From Streptococcus sp. CSL10205-OR2 (GTDB lineage Bacteria > Bacillota > Bacilli > Lactobacillales > Streptococcaceae), in contig NZ_JAOTIN010000002.1 in NCBI RefSeq assembly GCF_025660655.1, positions 1-64,000 on the forward strand: a stretch of 64,000 nucleotides of DNA, given 5' to 3'. Shown piece by piece: positions 29,640 through 37,700 of the stretch. Each line of letters begins with the position of its first letter. Position 1 is the first letter of the stretch. The notes beneath the pieces are model-generated. The model worked only from the letters and a program-made list of their open reading frames with translations. It did not search any database and was not told the origin of the DNA. The position numbers and the translations under genes are program-made.

Positions 29640-30029
29640 TTGAAAAAGAAGTTACTTTTTATCCTTATAGCCTTAGTGTTAGCAGGTGGAATATTTATAG
29701 CTTTTAGTCTAAATGACACTAAAAAAGAAGAAGATGCTTGGATGAAAGAACAAGAAGATCGTGTCGCTTTGTATTTTATTAATAATTTTGATTTAGCAGA
29801 TAGTAGTGATATTGAAGAAATTGAAGTAATTCAATTTAAAAAAAACGTGACGGCTGGTTATTGGAGAATCACACTTCTTGTTAACAATAAGTTTAAAATT
29901 TCATTTGCTATATACACTTCTGATAGTGAAATTATAACATCAAACTATTTGCCAACAGAATTTATAGATAAAACAACTATTGGTACTCTAACGGAACTAC
30001 CTATTAAAATAAAATACTTGGAAAAATAG
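29640..30029 (+). CDS. Tandem paralogue 6: small membrane-anchored protein
   Basis: 129 residues, TTG start with AAGGAG. The 5' half matches copy 4 and the 3' half matches copy 3 with few changes; the end differs (ELPIKIKYLEK). It is the last copy and is followed within 5 nt by the short reading frame that looks like a severed T7SS lipase N-terminus. That is the main reason to consider an immunity role for the family. Confidence 0.85.
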   Translation: MKKKLLFILIALVLAGGIFIAFSLNDTKKEEDAWMKEQEDRVALYFINNFDLADSSDIEEIEVIQFKKNVTAGYWRITLLVNNKFKISFAIYTSDSEIITSNYLPTEFIDKTTIGTLTELPIKIKYLEK

Positions 30030-30033
30030 AGAA

Positions 30034-30105
30034 ATGATTACTGATAATGATTATAATAAAATTTCTGAAGTAGATAAAAATAAAAAAGCAGTAAAACTCT
30101 TATAG
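30034..30105 (+). pseudogene. Remnant of a T7SS lipase-type toxin N-terminus (TslA-like), 23 codons
   Basis: Starting 5 nt after the last tandem paralogue, an ATG opens a 23-codon frame that begins MITDNDYNKISE and ends in KKAVKLL. The opening resembles, from memory, the first residues of fungal-lipase-like T7SS effectors (TslA class) of Firmicutes, where an M-[IL]-T-D/N-x-x-Y-x-x-I-S start leads into a VD segment. Here the VD follows almost directly, as if a few codons were deleted, and a stop comes at once. The 3' remainder of any toxin gene is missing; the next gene is an unrelated phosphatase. It is too short to test by reading alone. Confidence 0.4.
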
Positions 30106-30160
30106 TAGAAAGAAGTAAAGTAGTAAAAATTATCTTGATTTATAAGTTTTATTGAGTAGT

Positions 30161-30208
30161 AATAGTGATCAATGAATGAGTGGTGCTTTTTCTTGCATCA
30201 CTATTTTT
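30161..30208 (+). terminator. Terminator at the end of the tandem-array unit
   Basis: Stem AATAGTGAT / ATCACTATT (30161-30169 with 30197-30205) with a 27-nt loop and trailing T. It is the first terminator after the SGNH hydrolase and the six paralogues. Confidence 0.55.
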
Positions 30209-30217
30209 GTGTCATTA

Positions 30218-30226
30218 TGGTATAAT
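30218..30226 (+). promoter_or_regulatory. Extended -10 promoter of the HAD phosphatase gene
   Basis: TGG-TATAAT about 55 bp before the start at 30281. Confidence 0.55.
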
Positions 30227-30280
30227 ATTGTAAAAGAAAATCATCTTACGATGATTATTTTGAAAGGATGTTGTTTTTAA

Positions 30281-31105
30281 ATGGCTGTAAAGCTAATTGC
30301 TTGTGATATGGATGGGACCTTGTTAGATAACAAAGGTAGTTATGATCGTTCTCGTTTTGAAAAGATGTTAAATTCACTCAAAGAAAAAGACATCAAATTT
30401 TTGGTAGCAACTGGTAATAATATAGGACGTCTCTCTTTAATGTTTAATGGCCTTTTTGATGATTTAAGTTTTGTTGCTGAAAATGGGTCACACTTGTTAG
30501 AAAATGGAAAAACATTTGCTCGTAAAGGTATTTCAGATGATCTTGTTTGTGATTTTTTAGACTTTTACCATGATAAATTAGTTGATTACCGTGTGATGAT
30601 TTCTACTGCCGAATCGTCATATGTTCTTGAAGGTGCAACATTTGATTTTTCAAGATCAGCCATCGAAAAAGAACAACTTGATAAGTTTTTAAGTCGGATA
30701 AAATTGCTTAAATCATTTTCAGAGTTACCAAACGAACCTTTTTTGAAAATTAATATGGCAATTCCGGTTAAACATGAAAATGAAATTATTTCATCTTTCA
30801 ACCATAACTTCAAGGGCCCTTTAACAGCAGTAACCAGTGGTTATGGTGCTGTAGATGTCACACCTAAAGGAATCCACAAAGCTTGGGGAATCGAGCAATT
30901 TATGAAAAAATGGCATATCAAGCCAGAAGAAGTGATGGCTTTTGGCGACGCTCCTAATGATATTGAGATGTTAAAACTTGCAAAATATTCATATGCCATG
31001 GCAAATGCACCACAAAATGTGAAAGACAGCGCTCGTTTTCTTGCTCCAAGTAATCGTGATAACGGTGTTTTTAAAATCATTGAAAAACAAGTACTTGGGC
31101 GTTAA
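30281..31105 (+). CDS. Cof-type HAD-IIB sugar phosphatase
   Basis: HAD-superfamily phosphatase of 274 residues. Motif I DMDGTLLD starts at residue 8 with the nucleophile and acid Asp pair, motif II is VATGN near 44, and motif III/IV is FGDAPNDIEML near 226. An IIB-type cap lies between them. It probably hydrolyses phosphorylated sugars or related metabolites in the cytoplasm. The substrate is not predictable. It sits 37 nt before the AI-2E-family gene. Confidence 0.92.
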   Translation: MAVKLIACDMDGTLLDNKGSYDRSRFEKMLNSLKEKDIKFLVATGNNIGRLSLMFNGLFDDLSFVAENGSHLLENGKTFARKGISDDLVCDFLDFYHDKLVDYRVMISTAESSYVLEGATFDFSRSAIEKEQLDKFLSRIKLLKSFSELPNEPFLKINMAIPVKHENEIISSFNHNFKGPLTAVTSGYGAVDVTPKGIHKAWGIEQFMKKWHIKPEEVMAFGDAPNDIEMLKLAKYSYAMANAPQNVKDSARFLAPSNRDNGVFKIIEKQVLGR

Positions 31106-31142
31106 AATGTTGTCTTTTTTACACATCATTTAAGGAGAAAAA

Positions 31143-32291
31143 ATGAAGCTAAACAAAATTTATTTTTACTATGTTATTTTGACCTTTGCACTTTGCTATG
31201 CCATTATGACCTATTGGTCAACAGGTGAGGGAATTCTAAGAACTCTTTATCAAGCCTCTACCCCTTTTTTAATGGGTGCAGCAATGGCATTTGTCATTAA
31301 TATTGTAATGACTGCCTACGAAAGATTATTTTCTATGGTTTTTCCACCTAAAAAACATGAAAAAATCCAAAAAACATTGGCCATGCTTTTGGCTTATGCG
31401 ACATTTATTATTGTAGCAACCCTTATTTTTACTATTGTTTTACCAGATTTGATTGATAGTTTAAAATCTCTATTATCAATTAATCCTTCAGATGTTCAAA
31501 AAATTATCGATGATTTACAAAATAATGAATTAGTCTCTCGACTGCTAAAATTATTTGGAACCGAAACAGAGCTTAGTCAATTGATTAGTCAATACAGCAA
31601 ACAAGTGTTAGAGCAATTTTTATCTGTCTTAACAGGTGTTTTGTCTTCTGTGACATCAATTGCTTCAACCCTATTATCTGTTTTTGTTAGTCTTGTGTTC
31701 TCTATTTATGTTTTAGGGAATAAAAAGAAACTTAAATACCAGTTTAATCTTTTAGTATCTACTTATTTGTCTAAATATGAGGAAAAAATTCATTACGTGA
31801 CCGATATTTTGAACAAGCGTTTTCATAGTTTCTTTGTTAGTCAAACATTAGAAGCGATGATTCTTGGTAGTTTATCAGCTATTGGTATGATGCTTCTTGG
31901 CTTACCTTATGCTCCAACAATAGGCATTCTTATTGCCTTTACTGCCATTATTCCTGTCGTTGGGCCTTATATAGGGGTAACGATTGGTGCTATTCTCATT
32001 ATGACACAATCTCTTTCCCAAGCTCTAGTCTTTCTCATTTTTGTCGTTATTTTACAACAATTTGAAGGTAATATTATTTATCCAAGAGTAGTGGGTGGCT
32101 CAATAGGTCTTCCGTCTATGTGGGTGTTACTGTCAATAGCGATAGGAGCATCATTATATGGTGTATTAGGAATGTTATTATCTGTTCCATTATCAGCCAG
32201 CCTTTATCAAATTATTAAGGATAATGTTGCTAAAAAACAGGCTAAAAAAGCTGGAGAAAAAGAAGTTGAAGCTAAAGAACAAACCTCATAA
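31143..32291 (+). CDS. AI-2E family transporter
   Basis: A 382-residue membrane protein of the AI-2E/PerM family, with about seven to eight transmembrane helices: two near 7-60, one near 85-105, a long amphipathic stretch (110-160), then helices from 165 to 350. The C-terminal PRVVGGSIGLPSMWVLLSI motif is the family signature. The tail is Lys/Glu-rich. Members are proposed exporters or ion antiporters; the substrate here is unknown. AAGGAG precedes the ATG. It is probably co-transcribed with the HAD gene. Confidence 0.88.
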   Translation: MKLNKIYFYYVILTFALCYAIMTYWSTGEGILRTLYQASTPFLMGAAMAFVINIVMTAYERLFSMVFPPKKHEKIQKTLAMLLAYATFIIVATLIFTIVLPDLIDSLKSLLSINPSDVQKIIDDLQNNELVSRLLKLFGTETELSQLISQYSKQVLEQFLSVLTGVLSSVTSIASTLLSVFVSLVFSIYVLGNKKKLKYQFNLLVSTYLSKYEEKIHYVTDILNKRFHSFFVSQTLEAMILGSLSAIGMMLLGLPYAPTIGILIAFTAIIPVVGPYIGVTIGAILIMTQSLSQALVFLIFVVILQQFEGNIIYPRVVGGSIGLPSMWVLLSIAIGASLYGVLGMLLSVPLSASLYQIIKDNVAKKQAKKAGEKEVEAKEQTS

Positions 32292-32303
32292 ATGATTAAC
32301 TAA

Positions 32304-32332
32304 AAAAACCTTATCCATTGGATAAGGTTTTT
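32304..32332 (+). terminator. Terminator after AI-2E-family gene
   Basis: Stem AAAACCTTATCC / GGATAAGGTTTT (32304-32315 with 32319-32330). Confidence 0.8.
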
Positions 32333-32367
32333 AATGTCTATAACGAATATTATGATAGAGGTGATTT

Positions 32368-33048
32368 ATGTATAAGATAAAATTTGAAAAAGAAGCTATT
32401 TTACCAAGAGAGCGTTTAGTTGTAAAAGGCGCTGAACGTTTAAGTAACCAGGAACTCCTTGCCATTATTTTAAGAACAGGCAATAAAAAAGAGTCTGTTT
32501 TAAATATGGCAAATTCTATTTTGACAAAAGTGAAAACAATTGGTGCCTTTAAGCATCTCTCTTTGCAAGAACTCCAAGAAATTTTTGGCATAGGACATAT
32601 TCGTTCCATTGAGATTAAAGCTATGATTGAATTTGCAACTAGAATCAAAGAAGCTGAGATAAAACAAACTGATCAATTACTCAGTAGTGAAAAGTTGGCT
32701 AGACAGATGATGTTAGAACTTGGTGATAAAAAACAAGAAGAACTAAGGGCTATCTATCTTGATACACAAAACAGAATTATTGAACAAAAAACAATATTTA
32801 TTGGTACAGTGAGACGATCCATTGCAGAGCCAAGAGAAATTTTACATTATGCTTGTAAAGCAATGGCAACCTCACTAATTGTAGTCCACAATCATCCTTC
32901 CAATTCTTGTTATCCAAGTGAAAATGATCAACTCTTCACCGATAAAATCAAAAGAACTTGTGAAGACTTGGGAATTATTTTTTTAGACCACATTATTGTT
33001 GGTCAAACCAATTATTATAGTTTTCGAGAAGAAAATGATTTCTTTTAA
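32368..33048 (+). CDS. radC: RadC family JAB-domain protein
   Basis: 226 residues. The N-terminal helix-hairpin-helix-like domain (about 20-95, [16 protein letters not shown]) is followed by a JAB/MPN domain. The zinc motif is HNHPSN (His174, His176) with Asp187 in SENDQL, the complete H-x-H-x10-D set. It is called a DNA-repair protein by tradition, but the function is unsettled. It is a single gene and converges on rex. Confidence 0.93.
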   Translation: MYKIKFEKEAILPRERLVVKGAERLSNQELLAIILRTGNKKESVLNMANSILTKVKTIGAFKHLSLQELQEIFGIGHIRSIEIKAMIEFATRIKEAEIKQTDQLLSSEKLARQMMLELGDKKQEELRAIYLDTQNRIIEQKTIFIGTVRRSIAEPREILHYACKAMATSLIVVHNHPSNSCYPSENDQLFTDKIKRTCEDLGIIFLDHIIVGQTNYYSFREENDFF

Positions 33049-33077
33049 AAAACAGTAGACGTTGTCTACTGTTTTTT
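33047..33077. terminator. Bidirectional terminator between radC and rex
   Basis: Stem AAAAAACAGTAGAC / GTCTACTGTTTTTT (33047-33060 with 33064-33077) with a 3-nt loop. It overlaps the end codons of both convergent genes. Confidence 0.85.
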
Positions 33078-33717
33078 AGTCTTCATTATGATTCATAAAG
33101 TATAATAGAGTTTGAAGTTCACTGGTTAAGTCGACATACTGAGCAACCACATTTTTTGGCAGTGTCAGATTAACTGGTGAAAAACTTAGAATACCTTTGA
33201 TACCAGCATCAACTAGAATTTCAGCAACTTCCTGAGCTTTGTTGCTAGGAACAGTTAAAATGGCAGTTTCAATATTAGTTTTTTTGATATATTTTTTAAT
33301 ATCAGAAATGTCATAAATAGGTGTGCCATCAGGAGTGGTAGTACCAACCAAATCATTTTCCTTGACGTCAAATGCCATTGTAATTTTCATTTTATTGCGT
33401 TCATGGAAGCGATAATTTAAAAGGGCACCACCAAGTTTACCAACACCAACCAAGAGAACGTTAGTGATAGCATTATCATTTAGGATGTCCGCAAAAAAAT
33501 TCATTAATTTTTGAACATCATAACCAAACCCACGACGACCAAGTTCACCAAAGTAAGAAAAATCTCTTCTAACAGTTGCTGAGTCAATACCTATTGCTTC
33601 GGCAATTTGTTTGGAGTTTGCTTTTCTAATATTGTCAGCATTAAAACGCTTAAAAATACGATAGTATAGTGATAGGCGTTTTGCAGTTGCATTTGGTATC
33701 ATTTTATCAGAAGCCAT
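33076..33717 (-). CDS. rex: Redox-sensing transcriptional repressor Rex
   Basis: NADH-sensing repressor of fermentation genes, 213 residues. The winged helix spans about 15-75, with [22 protein letters not shown] (in parts near 45-66). The Rossmann domain starts at [16 protein letters not shown] (about 87-102). The C-terminal helix is [14 protein letters not shown]. The ATG at 33717 ([14 protein letters not shown]) matches S. pyogenes Rex and has an AGAGAG site; a TTG at 33735 is less likely. A Rex-box-like site overlaps its own -35, which suggests autoregulation. Confidence 0.95.
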   Translation of the reverse strand: MASDKMIPNATAKRLSLYYRIFKRFNADNIRKANSKQIAEAIGIDSATVRRDFSYFGELGRRGFGYDVQKLMNFFADILNDNAITNVLLVGVGKLGGALLNYRFHERNKMKITMAFDVKENDLVGTTTPDGTPIYDISDIKKYIKKTNIETAILTVPSNKAQEVAEILVDAGIKGILSFSPVNLTLPKNVVAQYVDLTSELQTLLYFMNHNED

Positions 33718-33748
33718 TATAAATCTCTCTTTCAATCTTCATAAGACT

Positions 33749-33780
33749 ATTGTAAAAAAAGGTTGTGAAAAATGCAACAA
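33749..33780 (-). promoter_or_regulatory. rex promoter with overlapping Rex-box-like operator
   Basis: On the minus strand -35 TTGCAT (33777-33772), 17 bp, -10 TACAAT (33754-33749). Covering the -35 is TTGTGAAAAATGCAACAA (33763-33780, plus strand). One half is a perfect Rex half-site, TTGTGAAA; the other is partial. This points to autoregulation. Confidence 0.6.
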
Positions 33781-33810
33781 ATAAAGCTTAAAATTTAAAA
33801 TTATTTTTGA

Positions 33811-33838
33811 AAAAAGAAGCCTTTAAAGACTTCTTTTT
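33811..33838 (-). terminator. Terminator of the cysteine desulfurase / DUF1831 unit
   Basis: Stem AAAAAGAAG / CTTCTTTTT (33811-33819 with 33830-33838) directly at the DUF1831 stop, with an A-run that reads as T on the minus strand. Confidence 0.65.
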
Positions 33839-34184
33839 ATTTTTCAATTTTTTCAAAAATATCTCTTTCAACTAAACTATTCATTAAGAAATAAAATTTT
33901 TCTTGTAATATTTTATGATCTTCTGATTTAAAGATATTGACATGGCGTAAACCAGACTTATCTGTAATTGTTAGCTTAAAGCCTGTTAAATCAGAATTAA
34001 TTGTGATTTTAAGAGGAAATCCTTCTTTTGAGTTGGGAACTTTTTCAAGCAAACGATTAAGCTCATAATGACCAACCTTGTTTTGAATAAAAGTCGTATC
34101 ACGTAATGTATATTTTTTTACGTTAGGACTAATTCTGTAACTGTATTGACTATCTTCTAAATAAACTTCTTTTTCAAATGCCAT
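33837..34184 (-). CDS. DUF1831 family protein
   Basis: A 115-residue cytoplasmic protein beginning MAFEKEVYLEDSQYSYRI. It resembles DUF1831, a small alpha/beta family of lactic acid bacteria usually encoded next to a NifS-like cysteine desulfurase, as here (1-nt gap). No catalytic motif is visible. The conserved coupling suggests a partner or accessory of the desulfurase, for example in sulfur transfer, but this is inference. Confidence 0.75.
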   Translation of the reverse strand: MAFEKEVYLEDSQYSYRISPNVKKYTLRDTTFIQNKVGHYELNRLLEKVPNSKEGFPLKITINSDLTGFKLTITDKSGLRHVNIFKSEDHKILQEKFYFLMNSLVERDIFEKIEK

Positions 34185-34185
34185 T

Positions 34186-35301
34186 TTATTTACCTATAAT
34201 TTCTTTTAATTTTGTTGTTAATTGAATGACTTCTTCAGTGGTATTAAATTCTGAAAAACTAATTCTAATGGATTCTTTTAACTTTTCTGAGTCTTTTCCA
34301 TAAAAAGCTGCAAGAACATGACTCGGTTCTACATTACCAGCTGTACAAGCTGAACCAGTAGAAACTGCAAATCCAGCTAAGTCAAGTTGAGTTAATAAAA
34401 TACTGTTATTAATTTTTGGAAAACCAATATTAATAATATGAGCAAGACCATCCTTGGGACTGTTGAGGTAGTATGATACGCCATCTATTTGTTTTAAAAA
34501 AAGATCTCTTAATGCAACAACATGTTGGTAATTCTCTTTTTGGTGAGACAAACTGTCTTCTAAAGCCTGAGCCATACCAACAAGGCCAACAAGGTTTTCA
34601 GTGCCAGCTCTTTTTTTATCTTCTTGATCGCCACCATGAAGCAATTTTATCATGTGTAGAGGTTTCGAATAAAGAATTCCAATACCAGTGGGACCATGAA
34701 ATTTGTGTGCCGATAAGGACATGAGATCAATACCAAGTTCTTCAGGATAAACAGGAACTTTGCCAATGGCTTGTACAGCATCAACATGAAAAACAGCCTG
34801 ATGATTTTTCAACAAGTCACCAATTGCTTTAATTGGAAATTGGTGACCCGTTTCATTGTTTGTATGCATAATGCTGACTAAAATGGTGTCGTCTCTTAAA
34901 GCCTCTTTTACTTGATTAGCACTGATTGTGCCATTAATTGGAGAGAGGTAGGTGACTTCAAAGCCATGATTTTTTTCCAAATAAGACATGACATCAAAAA
35001 CAGAGTGATGTTCAACACTAGTAGTAATGAGGTGCTTACCTTTGTTCTCATTTGCTAAAGCATACCCTTTTATAGCAGTGTTGTTACTTTCAGTTGCACC
35101 TGAAGTTAAAATAATATTTTTAGCATTAACGTTTAAAAGTCGTGCTATTTTTTCTTTAGCTTCTCTTAATAGTTGATTACTTTTTCTGCCGTAACTATGA
35201 ATACTAGAAGGGTTAGCAGGTGTAGAATTCATCACTTTAGTCATTTGCTCAATGACTGATGGTGTTAAAAAAGTAGTAGATGCATTGTCAAAATAAGGCA
35301 T
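34186..35301 (-). CDS. Cysteine desulfurase (NifS/IscS-like)
   Basis: PLP enzyme that releases sulfur from cysteine as an enzyme persulfide. Of 371 residues, TSGATESNNTAIKGY lies near 66-80, HTNNETGH near 147, and the PLP-binding Lys is in SAHKFHGPTG (near 201). The persulfide-forming Cys is in STGSACTAGN (near 322). This is a class I (IscS/NifS) enzyme, distinct from SufS. The partner may be thiI or mnmA for tRNA thiolation. It lies between prs and DUF1831 on the minus strand, gaps 2 and 1 nt. Confidence 0.94.
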   Translation of the reverse strand: MPYFDNASTTFLTPSVIEQMTKVMNSTPANPSSIHSYGRKSNQLLREAKEKIARLLNVNAKNIILTSGATESNNTAIKGYALANENKGKHLITTSVEHHSVFDVMSYLEKNHGFEVTYLSPINGTISANQVKEALRDDTILVSIMHTNNETGHQFPIKAIGDLLKNHQAVFHVDAVQAIGKVPVYPEELGIDLMSLSAHKFHGPTGIGILYSKPLHMIKLLHGGDQEDKKRAGTENLVGLVGMAQALEDSLSHQKENYQHVVALRDLFLKQIDGVSYYLNSPKDGLAHIINIGFPKINNSILLTQLDLAGFAVSTGSACTAGNVEPSHVLAAFYGKDSEKLKESIRISFSEFNTTEEVIQLTTKLKEIIGK

Positions 35302-35303
35302 AA

Positions 35304-36281
35304 TTAACCTTCTTCATTCTCAGCATGGTAAGCAAATAAGGGGCTGAGTGGTTGTTTTTCATGAATTCGAATAATAGCATCAGCAATAAGTTCACTTGCT
35401 GAAATATAGTGTGCGTTTTTAGGGATACGAACGTTTGAGCATACAGAATCTGTAATAATGATTTCTTTAATAGGAGCCGCTTCTAAAATATCAGCAGCAC
35501 CACCAGCAAACAATCCGTGACTAGCAACTGCATAAATCTCTGTAACACCACCACGTTCTAAGATTTTTGCAGCTTCGGCAAAAGTTTTTCCAGTATTTAA
35601 AATATCATCAATTAAAATAGCCTTTTTGCCAGCAACATCACCAATGATGTATCCTTCTTCACGTTCACTATCATCCATAGAATAATCAATAATAGCTAAC
35701 GGTGAATCTAAAATTTCAGCAAGGCCACGAGCACGTTTAATGCCAGAGTTTTTAGGACTAACAACGACGACCTCTTCACCAGTTAAGCCTTTTTCAACAT
35801 AACTTTTAGCAAACAAAGGGATGGTGAAGAGATTATCTACTGGAATGTCAAAAAATCCTTGTACTTGAGAAGCATGAAGATCTAACGTTAAGACACGATC
35901 AACGCCAGCTTTTACAAGCATATTTGCGACTAATTTTGCAGTAATTGGTTCTCTAGCAGCAGCAATTCTGTCTTGTCTAGAATAACCAAAATAAGGAATA
36001 ACAACATTAACAGAATGAGCACTGGCACGTTTACATGCATCAACCATAATTAAAAGTTCCCAAAGATGATCATTAACAGGGTAACTAGTTGATTGGATGA
36101 TAAAAATATCATCACCGCGAACGCTCTCTTCAATGTTAATCATTATTTCACCATCTGAAAATTGTTTTGATGATAGTTTGCCAAGCGGAATACCAGCCGC
36201 ATCGGCAATTTTTTCTGCTATTTCAGTATTAGAGGTTAGTGAAAAAAGTTTTAGTTGCTTGTCAGCGTAACGTTGTGTCAT
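35304..36281 (-). CDS. prs: Ribose-phosphate pyrophosphokinase
   Basis: Makes PRPP from ribose-5-phosphate and ATP. The 325 residues carry [19 protein letters not shown] near 38-56, YFGYSRQDR (about 97-105) at the ATP site, [12 protein letters not shown] near 132 and the PRPP loop [14 protein letters not shown] near 218. This appears to be the second streptococcal PRPP synthetase (prs2-like), encoded beside the cysteine desulfurase. It starts the minus-strand operon prs-desulfurase-DUF1831. Confidence 0.95.
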   Translation of the reverse strand: MTQRYADKQLKLFSLTSNTEIAEKIADAAGIPLGKLSSKQFSDGEIMINIEESVRGDDIFIIQSTSYPVNDHLWELLIMVDACKRASAHSVNVVIPYFGYSRQDRIAAAREPITAKLVANMLVKAGVDRVLTLDLHASQVQGFFDIPVDNLFTIPLFAKSYVEKGLTGEEVVVVSPKNSGIKRARGLAEILDSPLAIIDYSMDDSEREEGYIIGDVAGKKAILIDDILNTGKTFAEAAKILERGGVTEIYAVASHGLFAGGAADILEAAPIKEIIITDSVCSNVRIPKNAHYISASELIADAIIRIHEKQPLSPLFAYHAENEEG

Positions 36282-36362
36282 TATAGTTTTGCTCCTTTTT
36301 ATGATAAGTCTATTTTAACAAAAAAGCTAAAATATTTCAGTGATTTTTTAAAAAGACTAAAA

Positions 36363-36932
36363 TTAATTTCCTTGTAAATAGTGATAAACTCTTGCGACTT
36401 TACTTTTAGCATATTTAAATTGGATGTGATGGTCTTCTAAAAAGGTATCAAAATCTGATTTTCCCTTTTTGGCATCAGATACTTCTAGTTCTAACTCATA
36501 ATCAGAGTTGTCTTCATAAGTATTGTGATCTAAGGCTAATAGCCCAATTTCAAGTCTTGTTTCACGTCGTTTTGTGGTTAAAGACCCCCAGACTTTAATT
36601 GTTGATAAATCAATTTTAGTATTGTCTAAAATATTTTTAATTTTAGAATCGGGAATTTTAAAATCTGTTATGAGTTCTTTTGCTTGATCTAATGTTAGTG
36701 GCAGATTATATTCGTAATTTCCTATTTTTTGAGGCACTTTTAGTGTCATTTCTGCTGAAGTTTGATAGGTTCTAATACGTAGAGACATTTTTTGCTTTTT
36801 AATCTCTTGATTAGGATTATCTATGTAATAATTGGTTTGTGTCACGATAGGAATATGGGCAAATAGATTATCAAGTGCCTGAAATTCCTCTTTACTTAGT
36901 AGTGTTTTATATTCTATCTCTAAATGATTCAT
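36363..36932 (-). CDS. CYTH-domain phosphatase
   Basis: 189 residues of the CYTH (triphosphate tunnel) fold. The N-terminal EIEYKTLL gives the ExExK metal signature at residues 5-9. Further strands carry RIRTYQ, MTLKVP, RRETRLEIG and YELELEVSD. Such enzymes hydrolyse triphosphates, polyphosphate or thiamin triphosphate. It is divergent from relQ across a short promoter region. That divergent CYTH/relQ arrangement is typical of Firmicutes and hints at (p)ppGpp- or triphosphate-related function. Confidence 0.9.
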   Translation of the reverse strand: MNHLEIEYKTLLSKEEFQALDNLFAHIPIVTQTNYYIDNPNQEIKKQKMSLRIRTYQTSAEMTLKVPQKIGNYEYNLPLTLDQAKELITDFKIPDSKIKNILDNTKIDLSTIKVWGSLTTKRRETRLEIGLLALDHNTYEDNSDYELELEVSDAKKGKSDFDTFLEDHHIQFKYAKSKVARVYHYLQGN

Positions 36933-36961
36933 ACTCCGATTTCCTTTAACCCTTATTTTTA

Positions 36962-36970
36962 TGGTATAAT
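36962..36970 (+). promoter_or_regulatory. Extended -10 promoter of relQ
   Basis: TGG-TATAAT about 60 bp before relQ, within the region that divides it from the divergent CYTH gene. Confidence 0.6.
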
Positions 36971-37028
36971 AAGTTGTTACATTAATTTTATAAAAAAGTT
37001 AATACTTTTACAAGAAAGGTGTGCTCTG

Positions 37029-37700
37029 ATGATCGAAAATTGGGAAGAGTTTTTAGATCCTTATATTCAAACAGTTGGAGAACTTAAAATTAAGTTGCGT
37101 GGTGTCAGAAAACAGTTTAGAAAACAAAAACTACATTCACCAATAGAATTTGTCACAGGACGAGTTAAATCGGTTGAAAGTATTAAAGAAAAAATGCTTG
37201 TGCGTTCTATTAGTGAAGAAAACCTAGCAACTGACATGCAAGATATAGCTGGACTTAGAATTATGGTGCAGTTTGTAGATGATATCTATGAGGTATTAGA
37301 ATTACTTAGAAACAGAAAAGATATGTCCGTTGTTATTGAACGCGATTACATCAATAACAAAAAAGAAAGTGGTTATCGTTCTTATCATGTGATTGTTGAA
37401 TATCCGGTTGAGACGATTACTGGTCAAAAAAAGGTTTTAGCAGAAATACAAATTAGAACCTTAGCCATGAATTTTTGGGCAACAATTGAGCATTCTCTTA
37501 ATTACAAATATAAGGGAGAATTTCCTGATGAAATTAAAGAACGTCTTGAAATTACAGCAAGAATAGCTTTTCAACTAGATGAAGAAATGCGTAAAATTAG
37601 AGATGATATTAGAGAAGCTCAGCTTTTATTTGATTCAGAGACTAGAAAATTAAACGATGGTGTAGGAAATAGTGATGACACAGATGAATTATACAGATAA
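37029..37700 (+). CDS. relQ: Small alarmone synthetase RelQ (GTP pyrophosphokinase)
   Basis: Synthetase-only (p)ppGpp enzyme of 223 residues. The RelA/SpoT synthetase domain spans about 45-170. [22 protein letters not shown] (G-loop and catalytic part), [20 protein letters not shown] (in parts) and [17 protein letters not shown] are all diagnostic. No HD hydrolase domain is present. The ATG at 37029 has AGAAAGGTG upstream; a longer frame from 36924 crosses the promoter and is rejected. It overlaps nadK by 26 nt, the classic relQ-nadK-rluD-pta order. Confidence 0.95.
   Translation: MIENWEEFLDPYIQTVGELKIKLRGVRKQFRKQKLHSPIEFVTGRVKSVESIKEKMLVRSISEENLATDMQDIAGLRIMVQFVDDIYEVLELLRNRKDMSVVIERDYINNKKESGYRSYHVIVEYPVETITGQKKVLAEIQIRTLAMNFWATIEHSLNYKYKGEFPDEIKERLEITARIAFQLDEEMRKIRDDIREAQLLFDSETRKLNDGVGNSDDTDELYR

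Larger units (their letters stand above)
27379..30029 (+). repeat. Six-copy tandem gene array (period 450-455 bp)
   Basis: Six head-to-tail repeats start at 27379, 27829, 28280, 28735, 29185 and 29640 (spacing 450, 451, 455, 450, 455). Each unit holds one 129-130 aa reading frame plus a 57-62 nt spacer. The spacers share TATATGTA(C/T)TTTAA and a final ACAAGGAG (the first unit has GGAGG). The spacers contain no terminator. The copies are mosaic: the 5' and 3' halves of a given copy match different siblings. Confidence 0.95.

Noticed and set aside
27379-30029. Regular 450-bp repeats considered as CRISPR or non-coding satellite
   Set aside because: Every unit is a full reading frame with its own ribosome-binding site; the period is far too long for CRISPR and there are no short direct repeats with spacers.
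36924-37028. Extended N-terminus of relQ
   Set aside because: It would run through the relQ promoter and lacks a ribosome-binding site; [13 protein letters not shown] is the family start.
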